From Tabrizicola_A aquatica (lineage in GTDB: Bacteria; Pseudomonadota; Alphaproteobacteria; Rhodobacterales; Rhodobacteraceae), in assembly GCA_965194375.1 (NCBI GenBank), contig CBDAEL010000004.1: a stretch of DNA of 64,000 bases. One strand, given 5' to 3'. The notes beneath the pieces were generated by a model. That model did no database searches. It was given only the letters and a program-made list of their open reading frames with translations, and had not been told where the DNA came from. A program made the translations under genes and the position numbers. Below are positions 28,129 through 36,985 of the stretch, one piece after another; positions within the stretch are counted from its first letter, which is position 1, and each line of letters begins with the position of its first letter.

Positions 28129-29268
28129 TCACCGACCTGTCATGAACTGTCGCAGCCTAGCGAGCCCCTCGGCAATATCTGACGTGGCCCGCGCATAAGA
28201 AAACCGCAGCGTGGTCCGGCCCCGAACAGGGTCAAAATCCAGTCCCGGCGTGACGGCAACCCCTGCCCCGTGCAGGATGTCGCGCGCCAGCTGCAAACTG
28301 TCTGACGTCAGGTCCGACACATCCGCATAAATGTAAAACGCCCCATCCGGCGGCGCGATGCGGTGGAAGCCTGCTTTCGGCAGCCCCTCCAGCATCAACC
28401 GGCGGTTCTCGGCATAGACGGCGCGATTGGCCTCCAACTCATCGACACAGTCCAAGGCGGCAAGCGCCGCCACTTGGCTGACATGCGGCGGGCAGATGAA
28501 CATGTTTTGCGCCAAGCGTTCGCAGGTGCGGATGTGATCCTCAGGCACCACCATCCAGCCAAGCCGCCAACCGGTCATGCTGAAATACTTGGAAAAACTG
28601 TTGATGACATAGGCCTCGTCGCTAATCTCCAGCGCCGACACGGCACGATCCCCATAATGCAGCCCGTGGTAAATCTCGTCCGACACAAAGGAAATCCCAC
28701 GTCCAGCCGCATGATCCATCAGCGCCGTCAGCGCATTCCGCGACAGCATAGTGCCCGATGGATTGCCGGGCGAGGCGACGATCAGGCCCTTCAGATCCAC
28801 CCCTTCCAGATCGGCGGGAACAGGCTGCAACCGGTTTTCCTCGCGCGTGGGGATTCCAACAGGCGTCAGGCTCAGCGCCCGCAGGATCTGGCGATAGCTC
28901 GGATAGCCGGGTTCGCCCAAGCCCACGCGGTCCCCCGCATCAAACAGCGCCGAAAACGCCAAGAGAAAGGCCGAGGAGGACCCCGACGTCACAATCACCC
29001 GGTCGGGGTTCAGATCCACGCCATACCAGCGTTGATAAAGGGACGCGATCCCCCGGCGCAGCTCGGGCAGACCCAAGGCGACCGTATAGCCCAAGGGCTG
29101 CTCCAGCGCCGCTGCCACCGCCGCCCGGGCGGCCAAGGGCGCAGGCGTGCCGGGCTGGCCCACCTCCATATGGATGATGTGTCGCCCCGACGCCTCCAGC
29201 GCGCGGGCCTCCTCCATCACATCCATCACAATAAAGGGATCGACCTGCCCGCGTCTTGATCTTTGCAT
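28129..29268 (-). CDS. PLP-dependent class I/II aminotransferase
   Basis: A 379-residue fold-type I aminotransferase. The PLP lysine is in VINSFSKYFSMTGWRLGW. Other family marks are YTVALGLPELRRGIASLY, the cofactor-contact segment IVASPGNPSGTMLSR and SFVSDEIYHGL. The C-terminal arginine for substrate carboxylate is in TTLRFSYA. Its substrate is probably an amino acid such as aspartate, alanine or an aromatic residue, but it cannot be specified. Start: ATG at 29266-29268 (MQRSRRGQVDPFIVMDVMEE) with AAGGGG upstream; an ATG at 29295 would add nine residues. It is upstream of amiC, with 37 bp between the genes, and divergent from the DsbA-like gene. Confidence 0.9.
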   Translation of the reverse strand: MQRSRRGQVDPFIVMDVMEEARALEASGRHIIHMEVGQPGTPAPLAARAAVAAALEQPLGYTVALGLPELRRGIASLYQRWYGVDLNPDRVIVTSGSSSAFLLAFSALFDAGDRVGLGEPGYPSYRQILRALSLTPVGIPTREENRLQPVPADLEGVDLKGLIVASPGNPSGTMLSRNALTALMDHAAGRGISFVSDEIYHGLHYGDRAVSALEISDEAYVINSFSKYFSMTGWRLGWMVVPEDHIRTCERLAQNMFICPPHVSQVAALAALDCVDELEANRAVYAENRRLMLEGLPKAGFHRIAPPDGAFYIYADVSDLTSDSLQLARDILHGAGVAVTPGLDFDPVRGRTTLRFSYARATSDIAEGLARLRQFMTGR

Positions 29269-29352
29269 CCGCTGCCCCTTAAGCTCTCGGGCCATAGACC
29301 CTATGGCGGGCCAGATGGTCAAGCCCGCCGTCCCAAGATCAAAGGAAGCCTG

Positions 29353-30093
29353 ATGCGCCGTTTTGTCCTTGCCCTGTCTGCCTGCCTGTTGGGCACCACC
29401 GCATTCGCCGGGGGTCTGGGCGAAATGACCGACGCTGAACGCGCCGCCTTTGGCGAAGAGGTGCGCAGCTATCTTCTAGAAAATCCGGAAGTACTGGTCG
29501 AGGTGATGGATGTTCTCCAAGGCCGCGAAGAAGCCAACGCAGCCAACCGCGATCTTGAAATGCTGGCCACACACAAAGACGCCATCTTCAACGATCCGGC
29601 CTCATGGGTGGGTGGCAACCCTGAGGGGGACATCACGCTGGTCGAATTCGTCGACTACCGCTGCGGTTATTGCAAAAGGGCCCATGACGAGGTGGCCGAA
29701 CTGGTGAAAACCGACGGCAATATCCGCTTTGTTCTGAAAGAATTCCCCATTCTTGGGGAAGACTCGTTGAAGTCTTCGCAGTTTGCCATCTCGGTTTTGC
29801 AACTGCACGGACCCGAGGCCTATAAAGCGGCGCATGACGCGCTGATCGCACTGCGCGGCAACCCGGATGAGGCCACTCTCAGCGGGATGGCAACCGATCT
29901 GGGGCTTGACCCTGCTCCGATCCTTGCGCGCATGTCCACGCCCGAGGTGATGTCGGTGATCGAGGCGAACCATGCGCTTGCCACCACGATGGAAATTCAG
30001 GGCACGCCGACCTTCGTCATCGATCAGACCATGGTGCGCGGCTATGTGCCCTTGGATGGCATGCGCCAGATTGTGGCCGGGCAGCGTGGCTAA
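29353..30093 (+). CDS. Periplasmic DsbA-family thioredoxin-fold protein
   Basis: A 246-residue exported protein with a signal peptide (MRRFVLALSACLLGTTAFAG), an N-terminal helical extension (SYLLENPEVLVEVMDVLQ, typical of the ScsC/BdbD/Com1-like group) and a DsbA-like thioredoxin domain with active-site CGYC in FVDYRCGYCKRAHDE and the cis-Pro loop IQGTPTFVI. It probably catalyses disulfide exchange in the periplasm; the N-terminal extension suggests an oligomeric isomerase-like type rather than classical DsbA. No DsbB gene is near. The start ATG at 29353 begins the signal peptide. Its terminator lies inside the 3' end of the convergent mfd gene. Confidence 0.9.
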   Translation: MRRFVLALSACLLGTTAFAGGLGEMTDAERAAFGEEVRSYLLENPEVLVEVMDVLQGREEANAANRDLEMLATHKDAIFNDPASWVGGNPEGDITLVEFVDYRCGYCKRAHDEVAELVKTDGNIRFVLKEFPILGEDSLKSSQFAISVLQLHGPEAYKAAHDALIALRGNPDEATLSGMATDLGLDPAPILARMSTPEVMSVIEANHALATTMEIQGTPTFVIDQTMVRGYVPLDGMRQIVAGQRG

Positions 30094-30102
30094 CCGCCTG
30101 TC

Positions 30103-30134
30103 GGTTCAGGCCTTCTTGGCCTGAACCACCTTTT
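30103..30134 (+). terminator. Intrinsic terminator for the DsbA-like gene, inside the mfd 3' end
   Basis: Perfect 10-bp stem GGTTCAGGCC/GGCCTGAACC with loop TTCTT, followed by ACCTTTT on the plus strand. It begins 10 bp after the DsbA stop. The stem encodes the last residues of Mfd on the other strand (VQAKKA and stop). Confidence 0.7.
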
Positions 30135-33100
30135 CGGCCAGGGCCTTGGCAATCGCAAAGGCGCCTTTGATCCGGTCGCCCTCCGACTTCATCTCGCCCA
30201 TCAGAACCACCTTGTTGCCCTGCACCTTGGCCGCCGGTCCCTGTTCACGCAGGAACTCGACCAGCCCGGCCGGATTGGCGAATTTGTCGTTGTGGAACTG
30301 CAAGGTCGCGCCCTTTGGCCCCGCATCAATGCGCGAAATCCCTGCGCGTTTGCACATCGCCTTGATCCGCACGATCAGCATCAGGGTGTTGACCTCTTTC
30401 GGGATCGCACCAAAGCGGTCAATCAACTCAGCGGCAAAGCCCTCAAGCTCCACCTTGGTGGCAAGGCTGGACAGCCTGCGATAGAGGCCCAGCCGGATGT
30501 CCAGATCCGGCACATAGGCGTCGGGGATCATCACCGCGACCCCCAGATTGATCTGCGGCGACCAGCCGTCATCGACCTGCGCCAGCCCCTGCAACTCACC
30601 CGATTTGATCTTGGCGATCGTCTCTTCCAGCATCTGCTGATAGAGCTCGTAGCCGACTTCCTTGATGTGGCCGGACTGTTCTTCGCCCAAAAGGTTCCCG
30701 GCCCCGCGCAGATCAAGGTCATGCGACGCCAAGTTGAACCCCGCGCCCAGACTGTCAAGGCTGGCCAAAAGTTTCAGCCGCTTCATCGCCTGCGGCGTCA
30801 GCGGGCTGCGGGGTTTTGTGGTGAGATAACAATAGGCTCGGGTCTTCGCGCGGCCAACCCGGCCCCGTATTTGGTACAACTGTCCAAGACCGAACATGTC
30901 GGCCCGGTGCACGATCATCGTGTTGGCGGTGGGAATATCCAGCCCCGATTCCACAATCGTCGTGGCCAACAGCACGTCATATTTGCCGTCATAGAACTGG
31001 TTCATCCGATCATCCAGATCGCCCGCCGCCAATTGGCCATGGGCGGTGATGAAGGTGACCTCGGGCACATTGGATTTCAGCCAATCCTCGATCTCGGGCA
31101 GATCAGAAATCCGGGGCACGACCCAGAAGCTTTGCCCACCGCGGTAGTGTTCCCGCAACAGCGCCTCTCGCAGCGTCACGCCATCAAATTCCGAGACATA
31201 GGTGCGGATCGCCAGACGGTCGACCGGGGGCGTCGCGATGATCGACAGATCGCGCACCCCGGTCAGCGAAAGTTGCAGCGTGCGCGGAATGGGCGTGGCG
31301 GTTAGCGTCAGCACATGGATGTCGGACCGCAGCTCTTTCAGCCGTTCCTTGTGCGTCACACCAAAGTGCTGCTCTTCGTCGATGACCAGAAGGCCAAGGT
31401 TCTTGAACTTCACGGCCTTCGCCAAAAGCGCATGGGTGCCCACGACGATATCCACCGTCCCTGCCCCCATCATCTCCCGCGTCAGGTTGGCCTCTTTGGC
31501 GCTGACAAAACGAGACAGCGGTCGAACCGAAATCGGAAATCCCCGGAAGCGTTCGGCAAAGCTGCGGTAATGCTGGCGGGCCAAAAGCGTGGTCGGGCAG
31601 ATCACTGCCACCTGCATGCCCGACAAGGCCGCCACAAAGGCCGCGCGCATCGCAACCTCGGTCTTACCAAAGCCGACATCGCCGACGACCAAACGGTCCA
31701 TCGGGCTGCCCTTTTCAAGGTCTGCCACCACATCGGCAATCGCCGTCAACTGGTCATCGGTTTCCTGATAGGGGAAGCGCGCGGCAAAGGCCTCCCACAA
31801 GGAATGTGGCGCCTCCAAGATCGGCGCGTGGCGCAAAGCACGCTCCGCCGCGATCCGCATCAAGCGGTCGGCAATTTCCTTGATCCGCTCTTTCAGCTTG
31901 GCCTTCTTGGCCTGCCAAGCCCCACCGCCCAGCCGGTCCAACAGACCTTCTTCGTGGCCATAACGGCTAAGAAGTTCAATGTTTTCAACGGGTAGATACA
32001 GCTTCGCCCCTTCAGCATATTCAAGGCTGACACAAGCATGCGGTGCGCCCAAGGCGGTGATCGTCTCCAACCCCAGATAGCGCCCGACCCCATGTTCGAC
32101 ATGCACCACCAGATCGCCGGGGCTGAGACTTTCGGCATCACGCAGGAAATTCTCGGCCTTACGCTTGCGCTTGGGCTTGGAGGCGAGACGGTCGCCCAGC
32201 ACGTCTTGTTCGGAAATGACCGCCAGTCCCGGCGCGACAAAACCGGCCTCCAAGGCCCAGATCATCAAGAAAAGCCCGCCCTTGCCCTCGGGCAAGTCGC
32301 GCAGATCCTTGATCGGCTGCGCCCCGGGGACGCCCTGATCTTGCAAAAGCCCCGCCAGCCGCTCTCGCGCACCTTCCGACCATGAGGCGATCACCACATG
32401 GCCCTCTTGACGCAGAGCGTTAATATGGTCCGCCAAGGCACCGAAAAGACTGATGCTTTCTTGCTGCCGCTCTGGCGCAAAACTGCGGCCGATCCGGGCG
32501 CCGGCATCCAGAACACCCGGGCCGGGCGATTGGGCCAAGGGGGAAAGCTGGATCAGCCGATGGTCGGCCACCGCAGCCTCCCAGGCGGAATCGTCCAGAT
32601 ACAAAAGCCCCGGCGCGATGGGCTTGTAGACCGTCTCCATCCGCCCCTTTTGCGCCATGGCGTCGCGGCGGGCGTCAAACTGATCGTCGATCCCCTCCCA
32701 GCGTGCCAAACGCGACGGTGTGACCTGATCGTCCAGCACCACAGAGGCCTCGGGCAGATAGTCAAAGATCGTCTCAAGCCGGGCGTGGAAAAACGGCAGC
32801 CAATGCTCCATCCCGGCGTGTTTGCGCCCCGCACTCACCGCCTCATAAAGCGGATCGTCGGACCCTGCCGCGCCGAACTCTATCCGGTAGCTTTGCCGAA
32901 ACCGCGTGATGGCGGCATCGTCTAGAATGACCTCGGACATCGGTGCCAGATCAATGGCGGTCAGCTTTTCGGTGGTGCGCTGGGTGACAGCGTCAAAACG
33001 GCGCAAACCGTCCAAGGTGTCGCCAAAGAAATCCAGCCGGACAGGGCCAGAGTTGCCCGGTGGCCAGATGTCAACGATGCCGCCGCGAATGGCATAATCG

Positions 33101-33552
33101 CCGGGTTCAGCCACGGTGGAGACAGGCGAAAACCCCATGCGGGCGAGAAACCCCTTCAGATGCCCCTCATCCACCCGCGTGCCAACACGCGCCGAAAAGG
33201 ACGCCCCCCGGATCACATCACGCGCGGGAATTCGTTGGGTGACCGCGGTCATGGTGGTCAGCAACACCAGTGGGCCGGCAAGACCATGCGACAGCATCGC
33301 CAGCGTGGCCATGCGCCGCGCCGCGATTTCGGGATTGGGCGAGATGCGGTCATAGGGCAGACAGTCCCAAGCTGGGAACTCCAGCACCAACAACCCCGGC
33401 GCCATGACGCTAAGGGCGGCCCGCATCGCCTCCATGCGTTTGTCATCGCGCGCGACATGGACAACGGCGACGCCCCGCTCGGCCTCTCGCGCCAGAAGGC
33501 GCGCGTCAAAACCCTCGGGCGCGCCGCCAAGAATGATCCGCGACGACGCCAT
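30106..33552 (-). CDS. mfd: Transcription-repair coupling factor
   Basis: Mfd removes stalled RNA polymerase at DNA lesions and recruits UvrA. The 1148-residue protein has the same length as the E. coli protein. Visible parts are the N-terminal UvrB-like domains (about 1-340), the CarD/RID domain (SLSPGDLVVHVEHGVGRYLG), and the SF2 translocase with Walker A (VVGDVGFGKTEVAMRAAF), the DEEQ box (LLVIDEEQHFGV), LTLTATPIPRTL and QIRGRVGRAKTRAYCYL. A C-terminal D7/TRCF domain follows. The start ATG at 33550-33552 is preceded, 3 bp upstream, by the stop of the small membrane protein gene, so the two may be coupled. Full length, no defects. Confidence 0.98.
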   Translation of the reverse strand: MASSRIILGGAPEGFDARLLAREAERGVAVVHVARDDKRMEAMRAALSVMAPGLLVLEFPAWDCLPYDRISPNPEIAARRMATLAMLSHGLAGPLVLLTTMTAVTQRIPARDVIRGASFSARVGTRVDEGHLKGFLARMGFSPVSTVAEPGDYAIRGGIVDIWPPGNSGPVRLDFFGDTLDGLRRFDAVTQRTTEKLTAIDLAPMSEVILDDAAITRFRQSYRIEFGAAGSDDPLYEAVSAGRKHAGMEHWLPFFHARLETIFDYLPEASVVLDDQVTPSRLARWEGIDDQFDARRDAMAQKGRMETVYKPIAPGLLYLDDSAWEAAVADHRLIQLSPLAQSPGPGVLDAGARIGRSFAPERQQESISLFGALADHINALRQEGHVVIASWSEGARERLAGLLQDQGVPGAQPIKDLRDLPEGKGGLFLMIWALEAGFVAPGLAVISEQDVLGDRLASKPKRKRKAENFLRDAESLSPGDLVVHVEHGVGRYLGLETITALGAPHACVSLEYAEGAKLYLPVENIELLSRYGHEEGLLDRLGGGAWQAKKAKLKERIKEIADRLMRIAAERALRHAPILEAPHSLWEAFAARFPYQETDDQLTAIADVVADLEKGSPMDRLVVGDVGFGKTEVAMRAAFVAALSGMQVAVICPTTLLARQHYRSFAERFRGFPISVRPLSRFVSAKEANLTREMMGAGTVDIVVGTHALLAKAVKFKNLGLLVIDEEQHFGVTHKERLKELRSDIHVLTLTATPIPRTLQLSLTGVRDLSIIATPPVDRLAIRTYVSEFDGVTLREALLREHYRGGQSFWVVPRISDLPEIEDWLKSNVPEVTFITAHGQLAAGDLDDRMNQFYDGKYDVLLATTIVESGLDIPTANTMIVHRADMFGLGQLYQIRGRVGRAKTRAYCYLTTKPRSPLTPQAMKRLKLLASLDSLGAGFNLASHDLDLRGAGNLLGEEQSGHIKEVGYELYQQMLEETIAKIKSGELQGLAQVDDGWSPQINLGVAVMIPDAYVPDLDIRLGLYRRLSSLATKVELEGFAAELIDRFGAIPKEVNTLMLIVRIKAMCKRAGISRIDAGPKGATLQFHNDKFANPAGLVEFLREQGPAAKVQGNKVVLMGEMKSEGDRIKGAFAIAKALAEKVVQAKKA

Positions 33553-33555
33553 GCC

Positions 33556-34080
33556 TTACCCCAAAACCCCGATTTGCATGTTTTGATACATGCCGAAGAG
33601 CGAGGTCACGAAGATTGAGATCATGCCCAAGATTTGCGTCGAGAGCCGGTGGCGATGCAGGCAACGATGCAAAGCCTCACCCTGCCCTTCACCTGCCTCA
33701 ATCCTCAACGAGGTGCGCAGCGACAAAAGCATCAGCACTGAGAAGGGCACATAAAGAAACAGCACGGCCTGCGCGAATTCGATATCATAGGCGAAGCCCA
33801 GCAAGACCAGCATGGTCAGCATAAAGGCCCAAAACGCCACCAACCAAGACCCTGTCGTCCGCACGATATACAGCATCCGACCGGTGTTGATCCGCACCAT
33901 GGTTTCCAGATCATCCTGCGCCGCGCCACCTTGGCGTTTGGCGCGGCTGATCATGTCAAAGGGAACGCCAAGCACCCAATGGCTGGCGGTGGACCACAAG
34001 ACCGCGAGCACGATCCAGTACCACAGGTTCGAAAACGACCGCATGTCGATCAGTTCGAAAATGACGTTGTACCAGTCCAC
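33556..34080 (-). CDS. Conserved membrane protein of unknown function
   Basis: A 174-residue membrane protein with about four hydrophobic segments (WYWIVLAVLWSTASHWVLGV, WLVAFWAFMLTMLVLLGFAY, AVLFLYVPFSVLMLLSL and LSTQILGMISIFVTSLFGMY). Relatives in Rhodobacteraceae are often labelled 'component of SufBCD complex', a name I recall but for which nothing here gives support: no suf genes are near and there are no Fe-S motifs. Translation starts at GTG (34078-34080), giving MDWYNVIFELIDMRSFSN. It ends 3 bp before mfd on the same strand and is divergent from hemB. I leave the function open. Confidence 0.8.
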   Translation of the reverse strand: MDWYNVIFELIDMRSFSNLWYWIVLAVLWSTASHWVLGVPFDMISRAKRQGGAAQDDLETMVRINTGRMLYIVRTTGSWLVAFWAFMLTMLVLLGFAYDIEFAQAVLFLYVPFSVLMLLSLRTSLRIEAGEGQGEALHRCLHRHRLSTQILGMISIFVTSLFGMYQNMQIGVLG

Positions 34081-34208
34081 CGAAGCTCAGCCCGTCTGCA
34101 AACCGCGTTGAAATCTCACCTTGAGGCGCTGGCATTTCCATGGCAGGCAAGACGGGCAATCGCAAGCCCTTTCCGCCCGCAGCCATGCCCCAGCCGAACG
34201 AGACCGCC

Positions 34209-35207
<999 letters not shown>

Positions 35208-35322
35208 GGGCGCAAGCGGGAAGCCGCGAGTGTTCATCTGTGCTGGTGACAGGGCGGGGTTTGCCCGTTAAGCTGCATGACAACGGGGGAAACACCCCGA
35301 AAACCGAGGCGGAGCACAGAAC

Positions 35323-35889
35323 ATGACCCAGATTTCACGACGGACAGTATTGGCCCTCGGCGGCGCCAGCTTGTTGGCGGCCTGCAATGGGGCGATCTTG
35401 GGCAACGGCGTAGGCTCGAACGGGGCCGCGCAGATTGATGCCCGGGTTCAGGCGACCAAATCCTACCTGTTCCAAACCTATCCCGGCACCCGCGATCTTG
35501 AACAAAAGGCGCTTGGCGTTTTGTACATGCCGCTGGTCACCGAAGCCGGCTTTGGCATTGGCGGCAGCTATGGCCGTGGTGCCTTGCAGGTTGGCGGGGC
35601 GACGGTGGATTACTATGCCGCGACGCGCGCATCGATCGGCTTGCAGATCGGCGCGCAGCAATATGCCCATGCCCTCTTCTTCATGACCGATGCCGCGTTG
35701 CAAGACTTCCGCCGCGCCAACGGCTGGGCAGCTTCGGCCGACATTCGCTATGCCATCCCGAAAGAAGGCGCTTCAATCGGCAAGGAAACCACCGAGATGG
35801 ATCCGGTGGTGGGGCTGATCTTTGGCCAGCAGGGGCTGATTGCCGGGGCGTCTTTGGCGGGCGTAAAGTATACGCGCATCATTCCCTGA
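35323..35889 (+). CDS. YSC84/SYLF-domain lipoprotein
   Basis: A 188-residue lipoprotein. The N-terminus ISRRTVLALGGASLLAAC combines a twin-arginine-like stretch with a lipobox (LLAAC, Cys at residue 21), predicting acylation and membrane anchoring. The remainder matches the SYLF/YSC84 domain, including KALGVLYMPLVTEAGFGIGG, SYGRGALQVGG and GLQIGAQQYAHALFFMTDAA. The domain binds phosphoinositides in eukaryotes; in bacteria the role is unknown, possibly lipid binding at the envelope. GGAG lies about 11 bp before the ATG. It stands 115 bp after hemB and ends at a terminator, so it is probably a single-gene unit. Confidence 0.87.
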   Translation: MTQISRRTVLALGGASLLAACNGAILGNGVGSNGAAQIDARVQATKSYLFQTYPGTRDLEQKALGVLYMPLVTEAGFGIGGSYGRGALQVGGATVDYYAATRASIGLQIGAQQYAHALFFMTDAALQDFRRANGWAASADIRYAIPKEGASIGKETTEMDPVVGLIFGQQGLIAGASLAGVKYTRIIP

Positions 35890-35909
35890 GACGCAGCCAT
35901 AAGGTGAAA

Positions 35910-35938
35910 GCGGGGGCGCGTGGCCCCCACTTTTGCTT
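35910..35938 (+). terminator. Intrinsic terminator after the SYLF lipoprotein gene
   Basis: Six-bp stem GGGGGC/GCCCCC with loop GCGTG, then ACTTTTGCTTTT. It starts about 20 bp after the stop codon. Confidence 0.7.
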
Positions 35939-35958
35939 TTATCCCTGTCCGAAAAGAT

Positions 35959-35979
35959 GAGTATTTTAAAAGGCGCAAG
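35959..35979 (+). repeat. GAGTATTT-type element
   Basis: Reads GAGTATTTTAAAAGG and then CGCAAG on the plus strand. It matches the minus-strand element at 13948 (GAGTATTTCGCAAGG, then CGCAAG) closely. It lies in the convergent gap between the SYLF lipoprotein gene and the dehydrogenase gene. Confidence 0.5.
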
Positions 35980-35995
35980 CCCTTGTGCGGCGGTC

Positions 35996-36859
35996 TTAAC
36001 GGAGGCGCCGGATCAGGCTTGAGGTGTCATTGCGCCCTCCGCCCATCAGTTGGACATCCTTGTAGAACTGATCGACCAGTGCGGTCACCGGCAGTGCCGC
36101 GCCAATCTGGTCGGCGGTCTCAAGGCAGATTTTCAGATCCTTGCGCATCCAATCCACTGCAAAGCCGAAATCGAAGGTGTCGGCGAGCATGGTCTTGTGG
36201 CGGTTCACCATTTGCCAGCTGCCCGCAGCCCCTTGGCTGATCACCTCGACCACCGCCGCACCATCCAGCCCGGCTTTTTGACCAAAGGCCAAAGCCTCGG
36301 ACAGGCCCTGCATGAGGCCTGCGATGCAGATCTGGTTCATCATCTTGGCCAGTTGCCCGGCCCCAGTTTCGCCCAGCCGGCGGCAGATGCGGGCATAGGC
36401 CGCCATCACCGGCTCGGTCGCGGCATACTGGGCGTCTGGCCCGCCGCACATGATGGACAAGGCACCGTTTTCTGCCCCGGCTTGGCCGCCCGACACCGGC
36501 GCATCGACAAAGCCAAAGCCGTGGGAGGCCGCAAGCGCTGCGAGTTCGCGCGTGACTTGAGCCGAGACCGTGGTGTGATCGACAAAGATCGCGCCTTTGG
36601 ACATGCCCGCAAAGGCCCCATCGGGACCAAGGCACACCTGGCGCAGGTCATCGTCATTTCCGACGCAAGCCATGACGAAGTCCGCCCCCGAAACGGCTTC
36701 GCGCGGGGTGGTCGCCGAGGCGCCGCCATGTTTGGCGACCCAAGCGGCGGCCTTGGCGGGCGTGCGGTTGTAAACCGTCACCTGATGGCCCTTGGCCGCC
36801 AGATGCCCCGCCATCGGAAAGCCCATGACCCCAAGACCCAAAAACGCCAGTTTTGCCAT
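35996..36859 (-). CDS. 3-hydroxyisobutyrate dehydrogenase-family oxidoreductase
   Basis: A 287-residue beta-hydroxyacid dehydrogenase. The Rossmann motif is AFLGLGVMGFPMAGHLAAKG, the substrate-binding segment DAPVSGGQAGAENGALSIMCGG, and the catalytic lysine region GAGQLAKMMNQICIAGLMQG. The family includes 3-hydroxyisobutyrate dehydrogenase, tartronate semialdehyde reductase and glyoxylate/succinic semialdehyde reductases. Sequence alone does not separate these, but 3-hydroxyisobutyrate would feed MmsA (2787-4286), so a role in valine degradation is plausible. It is divergent from the penicillin-acylase-family gene, 126 bp away. Start ATG at 36857-36859. Confidence 0.88.
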   Translation of the reverse strand: MAKLAFLGLGVMGFPMAGHLAAKGHQVTVYNRTPAKAAAWVAKHGGASATTPREAVSGADFVMACVGNDDDLRQVCLGPDGAFAGMSKGAIFVDHTTVSAQVTRELAALAASHGFGFVDAPVSGGQAGAENGALSIMCGGPDAQYAATEPVMAAYARICRRLGETGAGQLAKMMNQICIAGLMQGLSEALAFGQKAGLDGAAVVEVISQGAAGSWQMVNRHKTMLADTFDFGFAVDWMRKDLKICLETADQIGAALPVTALVDQFYKDVQLMGGGRNDTSSLIRRLR

Positions 36860-36985
36860 GATGCCTCCCCAGAAGATTGCCGATCGCGTGCCGATGCACT
36901 AGGACTGCATCAGGGCCATGTCGTCAAGGACCGCCCCCCGGATTGTCCCCGGATTGTCCCCCTGAGTGCCCCAAGGATTGCTCGT

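Noticed and set aside
36050..36985. A 312-codon N-terminal extension of the acylase
   Set aside because: It overlaps the dehydrogenase gene on the other strand. The hydrophobic N-terminal segment begins at the ATG at 36986, which has its own ribosome-binding site.
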